64,000 nt of DNA from Afipia massiliensis (GCF_014203115.1 NZ_JACHIJ010000001.1:496001-560000); one strand, 5' to 3'. Shown: positions 44,102 to 51,807, counted from the stretch's first letter. The notes: generated from the sequence alone by a model not told the origin. Numbers and translations: made by a program.

Positions 44102-44550
44102 TTGAGCACTCCATAATCCCGGAGTATTTTGAGGCCGTACAGCCTTCGTGTCTCAAAATCTTTGCCTTTCAATTGATCCCGAGGCGAAAGCTTGGTCCCG
44201 TCCGGCTGCTCGACCTTCGTCGAATAATAGCGAGTAATTTCAATATGCTTCAAGACCGGGACCAATACCAAGTTGTCTCGGCCTTGAATCAGACTTTCGG
44301 GGTCTCCGGCATTTCGCGCCGCCGCTTCCTCGGCGGTATGATGCTTTTCGTAACCTGGGCCACGTGATGTGCGAACTCGATCCTGAAGTTCTTCCAAGTC
44401 TCTAGGCGGATCGTTTGCTGACTTGATCGCCGCCGTCAGCCGGTTGATTTTCTCAACTTGATCAAGCGCTTCGAAATACGCCTGGACGGCAGGCGTATAT
44501 GCGAAGTGATCTCTACAATTATGATTGGGAGAAACTGGCGCCGGCAGCGC
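44098..44550 (-). pseudogene. HNH-like toxin C-terminal domain without a start (orphan cassette)
   Basis: The frame is open for ~150 codons from a stop at 44551-44553 but holds no ATG or GTG; a TTG at 44397 is the first possible start. The end reads 'GPGYEKHHTAEEAAARNAGD', 'LIQGRDNLVLVPVLKHIEIT' and 'KLSPRDQLKGKDFETRRLYG', the pattern of an HNH-type nuclease toxin domain ('GYExHH...NLVxxPxxKHxEI') usually found at the end of large polymorphic toxins. It is followed by a DUF2019 gene with an ATGA overlap. I read it as a displaced toxin-tail/immunity cassette lacking its delivery domain. A functional short protein from TTG is possible. Confidence 0.65.
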
Positions 44551-44552
44551 TC

Positions 44553-44580
44553 ACCTCTCCCCGCAAAAGCGGGGCGAGGT
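44553..44580. terminator. GC-rich hairpin behind the capsid gene
   Basis: Twelve-pair stem with one mismatch: 'acctctccccgc' / 'gcggggcgaggt', loop AAAA. It lies ~32 bases after the capsid stop on the minus strand. No T run follows, so it could be a processing or pausing hairpin rather than an intrinsic terminator. Confidence 0.4.
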
Positions 44581-44611
44581 AGAAGACCGTACCGCGTCCA
44601 GAACGCCGCGC

Positions 44612-45901
44612 TCAACTCGCCGCGAACTTGACCAGCTTGATGGCATCGAAATCCTGGACGCCGCCGCCGACGCGCTTGGTGGTATAGAACAGCACATAGG
44701 GCTTGGCGGAATACGGATCGCGCAGCACGCGCACGCCAAGACGATCCACAATCAGGTAGCCGCGGCGGAAATCGCCGAACGCGATCGACAGCGAGTTCGC
44801 GCCGATGTCCGGCATGTCCTCGGCCTCAACGAGCGGAAACGTCATCAGCGATGCGCGTCCGCCCGCCTGCGCCGGCGGTTGCCACAGATACGCGCCGCCG
44901 GAGTCCTTGAACTTGCGGATCGCCGCCTGCGTCTTGCGGTTCATCACGAAGGCGCCGTTCTGGCGATAGCCCGCCTTCAACGCGTAGATCGTATCGACCA
45001 GCACGTCTGACGGATTGCTCGATGGAAACGCGCCCGCCGAGCCGCTCGCGACATAGCCGAGATTGCCCCAGGTCCATGAGCCGTTGGCCACCGCCGTGTA
45101 GTTGAGGAAGCCCTTCGGCTTGTTGGTGCCGTCGCCATTGACGAAGGCCGCGCCCTCCTGCACCGCGAAGGTCAGCTCGACCTCGGAGGCGATCCACTCG
45201 TCGATGTTCACCGCCGAGTCGTCGAGCAGCGTCGCGGTCGCCGCCGGCATCGCGTAAAGCTCCATCGCCGGGAAGCTGAGCGCATCGAGCGTCGGCGACG
45301 TGGTCTGTGCGCGCGCGTCGGTCTCGCCGACCCAGCCGGTCGCGGGACCTGCGGTCATGAACGGCTTCTTGTAGACGTTGCCGGAGATCTCCCGCACTGA
45401 TGAGATGGCGCGAATCGGCGAGATCGCCGCGAGCCGCGAGCCGATTTCCTGCTCGAGCTGCGCAGGCACCAGATAGCCGCCGTCGGCGTTGGAGCCGACC
45501 GACAGCGCCTTGGTCTCCATCAGGCGCAGACCCGAACTCTCGCCCTGGCGCACATAGGCATCGAACGCGCTCTTGTGCTCGCGCGCGGATGCATCGGTGA
45601 AGCGCACGCGGCCGCCGTCGAGCAGCCCTCCGTCAAGCAAGGGGCGCGCGCCCTTGAGAGCGAGATCGTCGATCCGCTTCATCTGCGCGTCGAGCGCGCC
45701 ATTGATGCGGTCGACCTTCTCGTCGAGCAGCACGTCGGCGCGGCGGCCGGCGGCTGCGAGGCGTTCGTCGTTCGAGGCCTTGAACTCCTCGAACATCGCC
45801 ATGATGGCGTCGTGCTCGCCGCGCGCGGCGGACGAGATGCCGGACTTGTGCTCCGGCGCAGTGTCGGTGATGTCGTAGTCCAGATTCCTGTCGAAACTCA
45901 T
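44612..45901 (-). CDS. GTA major capsid protein, HK97 fold (gp5 type)
   Basis: 429 aa. The first ~110 residues are a charged coiled coil ('MAMFEEFKASNDERLAAAGR' region, 'ALDAQMKRIDDLALKGARP'), the delta scaffolding domain normally cut off by the prohead protease. The HK97 core starts around 'EHKSAFDAYVRQGE' and includes 'MPAATATLLDDSAVNIDEWI', 'FVNGDGTNKPKGFLNY' and 'KPYVLFYTTKRVGGGVQDFD'. It forms the icosahedral or prolate head shell. A terminator lies ~40 bases upstream of its ATG, so it probably has its own promoter or depends on read-through. Confidence 0.96.
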   Translation of the reverse strand: MSFDRNLDYDITDTAPEHKSGISSAARGEHDAIMAMFEEFKASNDERLAAAGRRADVLLDEKVDRINGALDAQMKRIDDLALKGARPLLDGGLLDGGRVRFTDASAREHKSAFDAYVRQGESSGLRLMETKALSVGSNADGGYLVPAQLEQEIGSRLAAISPIRAISSVREISGNVYKKPFMTAGPATGWVGETDARAQTTSPTLDALSFPAMELYAMPAATATLLDDSAVNIDEWIASEVELTFAVQEGAAFVNGDGTNKPKGFLNYTAVANGSWTWGNLGYVASGSAGAFPSSNPSDVLVDTIYALKAGYRQNGAFVMNRKTQAAIRKFKDSGGAYLWQPPAQAGGRASLMTFPLVEAEDMPDIGANSLSIAFGDFRRGYLIVDRLGVRVLRDPYSAKPYVLFYTTKRVGGGVQDFDAIKLVKFAAS

Positions 45902-45940
45902 GTGGTTCTCCTGGGTGGGATCGGGTTGAAAGTGAGATGC

Positions 45941-45971
45941 ACAAACAAAAACGCCGCCTGAGAAGGCGGCG
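45941..45971 (-). terminator. Intrinsic terminator upstream of the capsid gene
   Basis: Minus strand: CGCCGCCT, loop TCTC, AGGCGGCG, then TTTTTGTTTGT. Eight perfect GC-rich pairs and a T-rich tail make a canonical intrinsic terminator. It lies after the toxin/immunity pair and before the capsid ATG. Confidence 0.8.
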
Positions 45972-46098
45972 ACGGGAACTGAATTTGGGATTATCGCCTT
46001 GGGCGAGTTGGCTGTGGTCAGCGCAGCGTGAGTCCGGACCGAGCTTCGTTGTCGGTATCAATCAAGCGTAATACGCTACTAATCGGCATGATAGAAAG

Positions 46099-46344
46099 TT
46101 ACGAATTTCCGTCCCTCAACCTTTGTCTGAAGTTCATCAGAGCCTCGTACTGCTGCTCTGTCTCAAGATAATAGAAGTCTGGCTGATCCGGATGCAGCTT
46201 CTTGGTGTAAACGGGACCGCCGGCCAGTTCCCGCAGGAATGCTTCTCCCATACGGAATTCCTTTTCGTTACGCCAGGACAAGAAAAAACTGACTCCACTA
46301 GCGGCATTATGAAATTCCATTTCGAATTTGAACATTATAATCAC
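46099..46344 (-). CDS. Small candidate immunity protein for the RNase A-like toxin
   Basis: 81 aa, acidic, soluble; no family recognised. Sequence features: 'MFKFEMEFHNAASGVSFFLS' near the start and 'YYLETEQQYEALMNFRQRLR' at the end. The GTG start overlaps the toxin stop by four bases (GTGA); an in-frame ATG three codons later is the alternative. Low GC. Position and coupling to the toxin gene are the basis for the immunity call; the sequence itself does not prove it. Confidence 0.65.
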   Translation of the reverse strand: MIIMFKFEMEFHNAASGVSFFLSWRNEKEFRMGEAFLRELAGGPVYTKKLHPDQPDFYYLETEQQYEALMNFRQRLRDGNS

Positions 46345-47120
46345 CGGCCGATATTTTGAGGAAATGCCGTTTCAATCCGAAACCCCTTCGACACTGATCT
46401 ATCGGGTACGATAACAACGCGGACTCCGTAAGTATCACGTATGTATGGCTGCGATCGCTCCGTGCGGGCATATGCTTCATAACCTGTCGGCGCGCTAAAT
46501 TCAGCATCAAGGGTGGCTCTTGGCAACAGGCCATTCGCAACCCGCGCAACAGTCTCCGCATCTTTCGCGATGACTGAGTTGACTAACTTGTTAGCCGCCT
46601 CCAGCGACGGGAACGAGCCTACCCTCAAGCCACCCGCAGATCCGTAATCTCGGGCAGTCGCGGCCTCTTGGCGTACACGATCCAACAGGGCCTCAGAGCT
46701 TCTGCCGACATGTCCCTCAATTGCATGACCACCGAGCTCTCGCTCCTCCAACAGATCGACCGGATAGCCTTGCGCCTGGTCATTTTGCGCAAGCTGCGCT
46801 CCCGGTTGCCAAAAATTGTCCGGCGTCGCATCCGAAATAACGCGTGGGTCGTTGATGCCGATATTGCCCATCGGGCTGGCGAGTGAGCCAATTCCGCCTC
46901 CCCCATCCGTCCAACGTCCGCTTTCGCGGCTGCCCGCCGGCACGCGCGGCTGGTTGGGGCTGTACTTGGTTTCGGCAGCGATAAGCGCCGGGTAGACCGA
47001 TGCCGGGTCCGTGCTGGGTTTGAGAAAGTGTGCGGCGGCGGGCCGAATCCAGCGGTGCGCATCGGGCCGCATGAAACGCGCGCGCTGGTGTGCGTCGAAG
47101 GCATCCTGATGTTGCGACAT
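46341..47120 (-). CDS. GTA-linked polymorphic toxin with RNase A-like C-terminal domain
   Basis: 259 aa, coupled by ATGA overlap to the prohead protease gene. N-terminal ~75 residues ('MSQHQDAFDAHQRARFMRPD', 'HRWIRPAAAHFLKPSTDPAS') end in the linker 'PNQPRVPAGSRESGRWTDGG' (55-74), a motif that marks phage- and GTA-linked toxins. Residues ~125-257 resemble the CdiA-CT RNase A fold (RNAse_A_bac): 'LGGHAIEGHVGRSSEALLDR' with H137 and R148 eleven apart, and 'GFRIETAFP' with T251. In the Yersinia kristensenii CdiA toxin the catalytic set is His, Arg, Thr, Tyr with the same H/R spacing (as I recall); here the last residue would be F253. The N-terminal half is GC-rich like the GTA, the C-terminal half is more AT-rich, suggesting a swapped toxin tip. 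Probable tRNA or RNA cleavage in the target cell. Confidence 0.78.
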   Translation of the reverse strand: MSQHQDAFDAHQRARFMRPDAHRWIRPAAAHFLKPSTDPASVYPALIAAETKYSPNQPRVPAGSRESGRWTDGGGGIGSLASPMGNIGINDPRVISDATPDNFWQPGAQLAQNDQAQGYPVDLLEERELGGHAIEGHVGRSSEALLDRVRQEAATARDYGSAGGLRVGSFPSLEAANKLVNSVIAKDAETVARVANGLLPRATLDAEFSAPTGYEAYARTERSQPYIRDTYGVRVVIVPDRSVSKGFRIETAFPQNIGR

Positions 47121-47767
47121 CAGCGTGCCTCCAAACCAGACGACGCGACGTTGCGCAACGCATGCTTGCGGCCGGTGCGCGTGTCCAGCCGGGTCGCAAC
47201 TGGACCCCCGCGTCGTGTGGGCGGCGCCGGTGCGTCCGAGACGCTGTTCAAACCCCGCCACTCTTGTTCAGCACGCATCCGCAGCGGTGACAGCTTTGGC
47301 TTGGGGAATGCCTGCTTCACCGCGCGGACGCGCGCCCCCGCCAGCAGCGGGAACGTGACGATCGAAATCTCCCAGAGATCGACCTGATACAATTTTCGGA
47401 TACGTGTCTTCGGATCGATCTGGCCGCGCACGGTGCGGTAACCGATGGACAGCCCGTCGATCGCGCCCTCGCTCACCAGCGCCAGCAGTTCGCGCCCGCG
47501 CGCGACATCGGGGATCAGCCGTCCCCTCGCCCACAGCCCGCGAAAATCCTCATGCAGATCGAGCCAGACGCCGACCGGCTCGGCCGGGTCGTGCTGAAAC
47601 AGCATCGGGATCTTCCGCAAGCCCCGCTGCGCCAGCGTGCGCGTGAACGCGCCGGGCATCACCATGTCGCGCGCCTGGTCCACCTCGCCGAACAGGCTGG
47701 CGTAACCTTCCACCGTGCCGTCGCTCGCGAGCGAGACGCGGGATGTCGATGAAATGGGCGCGTGCAT
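47120..47767 (-). CDS. GTA prohead protease, HK97 type (gp4 type)
   Basis: 215 aa. 'VEGYASLFGEVDQARDMVMP', 'KIPMLFQHDPAEPVGVWLDL' (His), 'EGAIDGLSIGYRT' (Ser) and 'DLWEISIVTFPLLAGARV' are the family blocks with the catalytic His/Ser set. It processes the capsid scaffold domain. Start at 47767 is chosen because GAGG sits six bases upstream. The C-terminal 40 residues are Arg-rich and run into the toxin gene start (ATGA overlap), so protease and toxin are co-translated. Confidence 0.93.
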   Translation of the reverse strand: MHAPISSTSRVSLASDGTVEGYASLFGEVDQARDMVMPGAFTRTLAQRGLRKIPMLFQHDPAEPVGVWLDLHEDFRGLWARGRLIPDVARGRELLALVSEGAIDGLSIGYRTVRGQIDPKTRIRKLYQVDLWEISIVTFPLLAGARVRAVKQAFPKPKLSPLRMRAEQEWRGLNSVSDAPAPPTRRGGPVATRLDTRTGRKHALRNVASSGLEAR

Positions 47768-47837
47768 GGGCATCCTCGCGAACTGCGCGTGGTTGGGTCG
47801 GGCTAAACATTTCGGGAAAGCGTGACGTTCTAACTGT

Positions 47838-47955
47838 GTCGTCCCCGCGCAAGCGGGGACCCACACCGGGCATCGTTGCCGGGGTATGAGTTACGCAAAT
47901 ATCACGCGATGATAGACAACCAGGTAGTATGGGTCCCCGCTTGCGCGGGGACGAC
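47838..47955. repeat. Dispersed palindromic repeat, family R3 (copy 2)
   Basis: Arms 'gtcgtccccgcgcaagcggg' and 'cccgcttgcgcggggacgac', each a small hairpin. Occupies the gap between the prohead protease and the small basic protein gene. Same family as 40264-40382 and 49746-49861. Confidence 0.85.
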
Positions 47956-47988
47956 ATCGGAAAACAACTGCGGAGTTCTCGTGCTTCC

Positions 47989-48180
47989 CTACTTCACGCG
48001 CTTCGCACTCTTTCGCCGCGTCGGTTTGCTGCGCGGCGATTTCGCCGATGCCGCTTTCACCGGCGCCTTGTGCTGGATCCTGTCGAGATGTGCGAGAAAC
48101 TCGCGAAACACCGTCAGATGATCCGGCGCCGATTTCCGCTCCGGCTGTATCGCGCGCATGACCGTGTGCAACGTATCCAT
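47989..48180 (-). CDS. Small basic hypothetical protein in the GTA head cluster
   Basis: 63 aa. N-terminal helix ('MDTLHTVMRAIQPERKSAPD', 'LTVFREFLAHLDRIQHKAP') and a Lys/Arg/Ser-rich tail ('KSPRSKPTRRKSAKRVK'). Unknown function; could bind DNA or the portal. Three bases after the small membrane protein gene, same strand. Confidence 0.55.
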   Translation of the reverse strand: MDTLHTVMRAIQPERKSAPDHLTVFREFLAHLDRIQHKAPVKAASAKSPRSKPTRRKSAKRVK

Positions 48181-48183
48181 AAA

Positions 48184-48399
48184 TTATTCCTCGTTGATGA
48201 AATGAGTAAGACTGCGTTGGACCTTCGCCCTGCGATTGAAGCGCGAGAGCTGACGGACAAACTCATCGAAGCGCCGCGACGCTGCCGCCAGTTCGCGCAG
48301 CGTGAACAGAAATGCGGCGCTCGCCGCCAGCGCCCACAGCAGCAGCGCCAGATGCGCGAGATCGCCGCGCTCGGTAAACGTCTTGATCAGGTCGGTCAT
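48184..48399 (-). CDS. Small membrane protein of the GTA head cluster (gp3.5-like)
   Basis: 71 aa. A hydrophobic helix at ~15-36 ('LAHLALLLWALAASAAFLFT') and a charged helical tail. Similar short proteins follow the portal gene in RcGTA-like clusters. Role unknown. A repeat separates it from the portal gene. Confidence 0.7.
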   Translation of the reverse strand: MTDLIKTFTERGDLAHLALLLWALAASAAFLFTLRELAAASRRFDEFVRQLSRFNRRAKVQRSLTHFINEE

Positions 48400-48414
48400 G
48401 ATCTTCTTCTTTCC

Positions 48415-48507
48415 GTCACCCTGAGGTGCCGCGCCTCTTGCGCGGCCTCAAAGGGCGACGGCCTTTCATCCTTCGAGGCTCGCAAGCGCTCGCACCTCAG
48501 GATGACG
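48415..48507. repeat. Dispersed palindromic repeat, family R1 (copy 3)
   Basis: Starts 'gtcaccctgaggtgcc', ends 'cgcacctcaggatgac', with 'catccttcgaggctcg' inside. Fills the gap between the gp3.5-like gene and the portal stop. Confidence 0.82.
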
Positions 48508-48520
48508 GCCTATTGAGAAT

Positions 48521-49693
48521 TCACCCCAGCCGGTCGCCATCGGCCACGGGCGCGTAGCCGGTCGCCTCGCGCTTCTCGTTCAGCGTCAGGAACGGCGCGT
48601 TGGCGACACGGTCCCACAGCGCCGCGCGGTCGCTCGCCAGCGCGTCGATCCGGTCGGTATCCACCACGATCCGCAGCTCAGCGCCGAATTGCGGCGACAG
48701 CCATTGCGCCAACGAACTGCCGACGCGCGAGGCCAGCGGCAGGATCGTCTGCCGCCAGAACACGCGATTGGCTTCCTGGAAATTCGCATAGGTGTTGTCG
48801 CCGGGAATACCGAGCAGCATCGGCGGCACGCCGAACGCCAGCGCGATTTCGCGTGCGGCGGAATTCCTGGCTTCGAGAAAATCCATATCCTTCGGCGTCA
48901 GCGACATCGCCTTCCAGTCGAGCCCGCCTTCCAGCAGCAACGGACGCCCGGCATTCACCGCGCCCTGATAGGTGTCGGTGAGTTCGCGCTTGAGCCGGTC
49001 GAATTGCTGGTCCGACAGCACCGCGCCTTCCGGCCCGGAATAGACCAGCGCGCCGGAGGGCCGCGCGGCGTTGTCGAGCAGCGCCTTGTTCCATGCCGAG
49101 CTGGCATTGTGGGTGTCCACGGCGACGGCTGCAGCCTCGATCGGCGCGAGGCCGTAGTGATCGTCGAGCGGATGAAAGAATGTCAGATGCAGGATCGGCG
49201 GCACGTTTGACGCAAGCTGATCGAACCGCATGCTGCGTCCCGCGACGCTGTACTCGTAAGCCTCGGCCCAGCCGTCATGACCCGGCACCACCTTCATGCG
49301 ATCCGGCCGCAGCGCATGAAGCTCACGCACCTGGTCGCCGAGCGCGACAGCTTCCACATAGGCATTTCCCGCGAGCAGCATATGCGCATACAGCGCCTCG
49401 AAGAAGCTCGCACCGTCCTGCCGCGCATTCGGCTTGGTCAGCAATTGCAGGAGCGGATGACCGTCCCGCTCCTGCGCGCCTTCATAAAGCAGGAAGCCGC
49501 AAGACGCGGCGTTTTCCGCGATCAGCCGCACCGCGCGATGCACGATGGCATTGGTGAGATAACCCTCGCGCGCCAGCGCCGCATAATCGCGCGGCGTCCA
49601 TCGCGCCCTCCCGCCGGACTCGAACGCCAGCACCTTCGCCGTACGGCTGGCCTTGGCTTCGGGGGCGCGGAAGAGATTTTTGAAGTTGAGCAT
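48521..49693 (-). CDS. GTA portal protein, HK97 family (gp3 type)
   Basis: 390 aa. 'GYLTNAIVHRAVRLIAENAA' and 'PLLQLLTKPNARQDGASFFE' open the family pattern, followed by 'HALRPDRMKVVPGHDGW', 'ILHLTFFHPLDDHYGLAPIE' and 'PPMLLGIPGDNTYANFQEAN'. Forms the dodecameric ring for DNA entry. Start at 49693 gives the family N-terminus; an upstream frame crosses a repeat. Confidence 0.96.
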   Translation of the reverse strand: MLNFKNLFRAPEAKASRTAKVLAFESGGRARWTPRDYAALAREGYLTNAIVHRAVRLIAENAASCGFLLYEGAQERDGHPLLQLLTKPNARQDGASFFEALYAHMLLAGNAYVEAVALGDQVRELHALRPDRMKVVPGHDGWAEAYEYSVAGRSMRFDQLASNVPPILHLTFFHPLDDHYGLAPIEAAAVAVDTHNASSAWNKALLDNAARPSGALVYSGPEGAVLSDQQFDRLKRELTDTYQGAVNAGRPLLLEGGLDWKAMSLTPKDMDFLEARNSAAREIALAFGVPPMLLGIPGDNTYANFQEANRVFWRQTILPLASRVGSSLAQWLSPQFGAELRIVVDTDRIDALASDRAALWDRVANAPFLTLNEKREATGYAPVADGDRLG

Positions 49694-49745
49694 GACTGTC
49701 CGTTCTCCGGAGAGAAAGAGAAACGCAGGTGGCATCATAATCAGG

Positions 49746-49861
49746 GTCGTCCCCGCGAAAACGGGGATCCATACTCCCTGAACCGTCATTGTGGACACAG
49801 CCGTTTCGGCGCGCCATCACATCATCCGGTGGTTATGGGTCCCCGCTTTCGCGGGGACGAC
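49746..49861. repeat. Dispersed palindromic repeat, family R3 (copy 3)
   Basis: Arms 'gtcgtccccgcgaaaacggg' and 'cccgctttcgcggggacgac'. Lies between the portal start and the large terminase stop. Third R3 copy, each in a gap of the GTA cluster. Confidence 0.85.
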
Positions 49862-49892
49862 ATCGTGGAGACCACGTCGCCACGCTTTCAGT

Positions 49893-51161
49893 TCACAATC
49901 CCCGCACCCTCGGCGCCGCGCGCGTCGTGAACGTCAGCGACGCAATCGCCCACACCAGCGCGTCGAGCCGGTCCGGCGAACGGCCCGACGACAAACCGGA
50001 CGGCCCGAAATCGCACATCTCGTCTTCAAGCGCGGAAAACATGCCCGCATGTTTGACGCGGCCTTGTTCGTAGAGCGTAGCCACAGGTTCGGCGCGCAGC
50101 CACTTGCCGCGCGACGCGCGCACTGAGACCACTGGCACGCTCGCATCGACTTCGTTGATCACGGAGCGCACCATCTCGCCGCCCTGATTGACTTCAGCAA
50201 CCAGGGCATCGGCCTCGAGCCGCCGCCACAGCGCGATGGCCCTCAAAGCCCATACCGCAGGCGTCGCCTGCGACACCGTCTCATCGGCGATCACATAAAT
50301 CGCGCCCTCGCCCGTGATGCCCGCCGCGACAATGCCGCAGGCATCGGCGCGCTTGCCGGACGAGGCCGGCGGATCGACCGCGACCACGATGCGCGCGAGC
50401 GGCTGCGCTTCCGAAACGCGGCAACTCTCGACCAGCGCGCGCGACCATAGCGCATCGGGACGGTCCTCGATGATCTCGCCGTCCAGTTCCTGCCGTCCGA
50501 GCCGCGTGTCCCTGTAGCGCGCCAGCACCCCTTTTAGAAACGTCGGCGCGAGATGATAGGCGTTGGCCTCTGTCCCCGCACGAGTCACAACACTGGTCGG
50601 CTCCAGCATCAGCCGCTTGATCAGCGCGGTCGGCCGCGGCGTGGTCGTAATCAGTTGCCGCGGCTGATGGCCGAGACGCAGACCGAACTGCAGCATGTCG
50701 AACGTCGCCTCTGCATAGCGCCACTTCGCCATCTCGTCGGACCACGCGCAGCCGAACTGCGGTCCGCGCAAACTCTCCGGATCTTCGGCAGAGAACGCAT
50801 AGGCCACCGCACCATTGCTCCATTCCAGCCGACGCCGCGACGAGGTCCACACAGGGCGCTCGTCGCGACGATGCACCGCGAGTAATCCCGACACTCCTTC
50901 GATGACAACTTCCCTCACGTCGTGCTCAGTCTCACCCACGAGCGCGATGTTAGTCACGGGCGCATCCGCTAATGGCGGAATCCCGAGCGCCTGTGCCCTC
51001 ACCCATTCCGCGCCCGCGCGTGTCTTGCCGGCCCCTCGCCCGCCGATCAGCAACCACGTCAGCCATGGCTGGCCGTTCGGCGCGAGCTTTGGCGCCACCT
51101 GATGATCGTGCGCGAACACATCCCATCGCGCGAACAGCAACTCCAGCTCAGCCCGGCTCAT
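49893..51161 (-). CDS. GTA large terminase (gp2 type)
   Basis: 422 aa from ATG at 51161 (or 456 aa from 51263, which would overlap the upstream gene by 116 bases). ATPase with Walker A 'GGRGAGKT' at ~40-47, Walker B region 'FGCAWSDEMAKW', and C-terminal RNase H-like nuclease ('RIVVAVDPPASSGKRADACG', 'LVAEVNQGGEMV'). DNA-packaging motor that cuts and translocates host chromosomal DNA. Start choice uncertain, family assignment firm. Confidence 0.95.
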   Translation of the reverse strand: MSRAELELLFARWDVFAHDHQVAPKLAPNGQPWLTWLLIGGRGAGKTRAGAEWVRAQALGIPPLADAPVTNIALVGETEHDVREVVIEGVSGLLAVHRRDERPVWTSSRRRLEWSNGAVAYAFSAEDPESLRGPQFGCAWSDEMAKWRYAEATFDMLQFGLRLGHQPRQLITTTPRPTALIKRLMLEPTSVVTRAGTEANAYHLAPTFLKGVLARYRDTRLGRQELDGEIIEDRPDALWSRALVESCRVSEAQPLARIVVAVDPPASSGKRADACGIVAAGITGEGAIYVIADETVSQATPAVWALRAIALWRRLEADALVAEVNQGGEMVRSVINEVDASVPVVSVRASRGKWLRAEPVATLYEQGRVKHAGMFSALEDEMCDFGPSGLSSGRSPDRLDALVWAIASLTFTTRAAPRVRGL

Positions 51162-51807
51162 CCCCTCCAGCAGGAAGCGCCGCTGCGTCCGCGACCAGCC
51201 CTTCCAGGCGGCGCGAAAGTTCGCGGCGGAATTCGTCGAGGTCTCGGGGAATGGCGTCGTCATCGGCGGCCTTCGCGTTGTCGTCTCCCGCCCCGCGCTC
51301 CTGCTCGCGCAACCGCATCACTTCCTTCAGCGTGCGCGCGAGCGAGGCCAGCACACGGGCGCGGCTTTCGGTCTCGATGCGCCGGGCTGGAGCCATTCGC
51401 GTCGGGTTGCCGACGATGCGCTCGATCTTTGTGAGTTCGCGCTCGATAGCGTCGCTGACACGCTCGACCATCGAGGTTGCGGGAGGCTGATCCGACGGCG
51501 GATCGTTGATGCGATCCACGGCGGATCGCCGGTTGCTGACACGGACCGGTCCGGACGCTTTCGCATTCGCGCTTTCGATCGCATCAATCGCAACGTGATC
51601 GCTCGCATCCGCGACGAGATTGCCCGGATGCTCCTTGAGGACCTTGGCGCGCGAGCGCTTTGCTTTCTCGGGCTTCGTCGCAACCGGCTTTTTCGCTGTC
51701 GTCTTTCTGACCGCGACTTTGCGAACTGCCGTTTTGGCAGCCGTCTTGCACGCAGCCTTCTTCGCTACCGGCTTTTTCACCGGCGTGGACGAAGGCTTCC
51801 TCGGCAT
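51148..51807 (-). CDS. GTA small terminase-like protein with basic N-terminal tail (gp1 type)
   Basis: 219 aa. The C-terminal half ('ETESRARVLASLARTLKEVM', 'RLREQE', 'FRRELSRRLEGLVADAAAL') resembles the small terminase subunit at this position in RcGTA-like clusters. The first ~55 residues hold about 20 Lys/Arg among Ala, Thr, Pro and Val, like a histone H1 tail, suggesting nonspecific DNA binding. First gene of the GTA cluster; ends inside the large terminase start. Assignment rests partly on position. Confidence 0.75.
   Translation of the reverse strand: MPRKPSSTPVKKPVAKKAACKTAAKTAVRKVAVRKTTAKKPVATKPEKAKRSRAKVLKEHPGNLVADASDHVAIDAIESANAKASGPVRVSNRRSAVDRINDPPSDQPPATSMVERVSDAIERELTKIERIVGNPTRMAPARRIETESRARVLASLARTLKEVMRLREQERGAGDDNAKAADDDAIPRDLDEFRRELSRRLEGLVADAAALPAGGDEPG

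Noticed and set aside
44098-45901. Capsid-toxin fusion considered
   Set aside because: The capsid frame ends at 44612 with a normal terminus and the toxin-tail frame has its own stop at 44551, in between lies a hairpin.
40264-49861. R3 elements considered as CRISPR repeats
   Set aside because: Only three copies, each 120 bases and kilobases apart, with paired inverted arms; no regular spacers and no cas genes.
23323-51807. Cluster considered as an ordinary temperate prophage
   Set aside because: No integrase, repressor, replication genes or att sites; gene order, short tape measure, DUF2163/DUF2460/TIM-barrel hub and 3TM holin fit a GTA.
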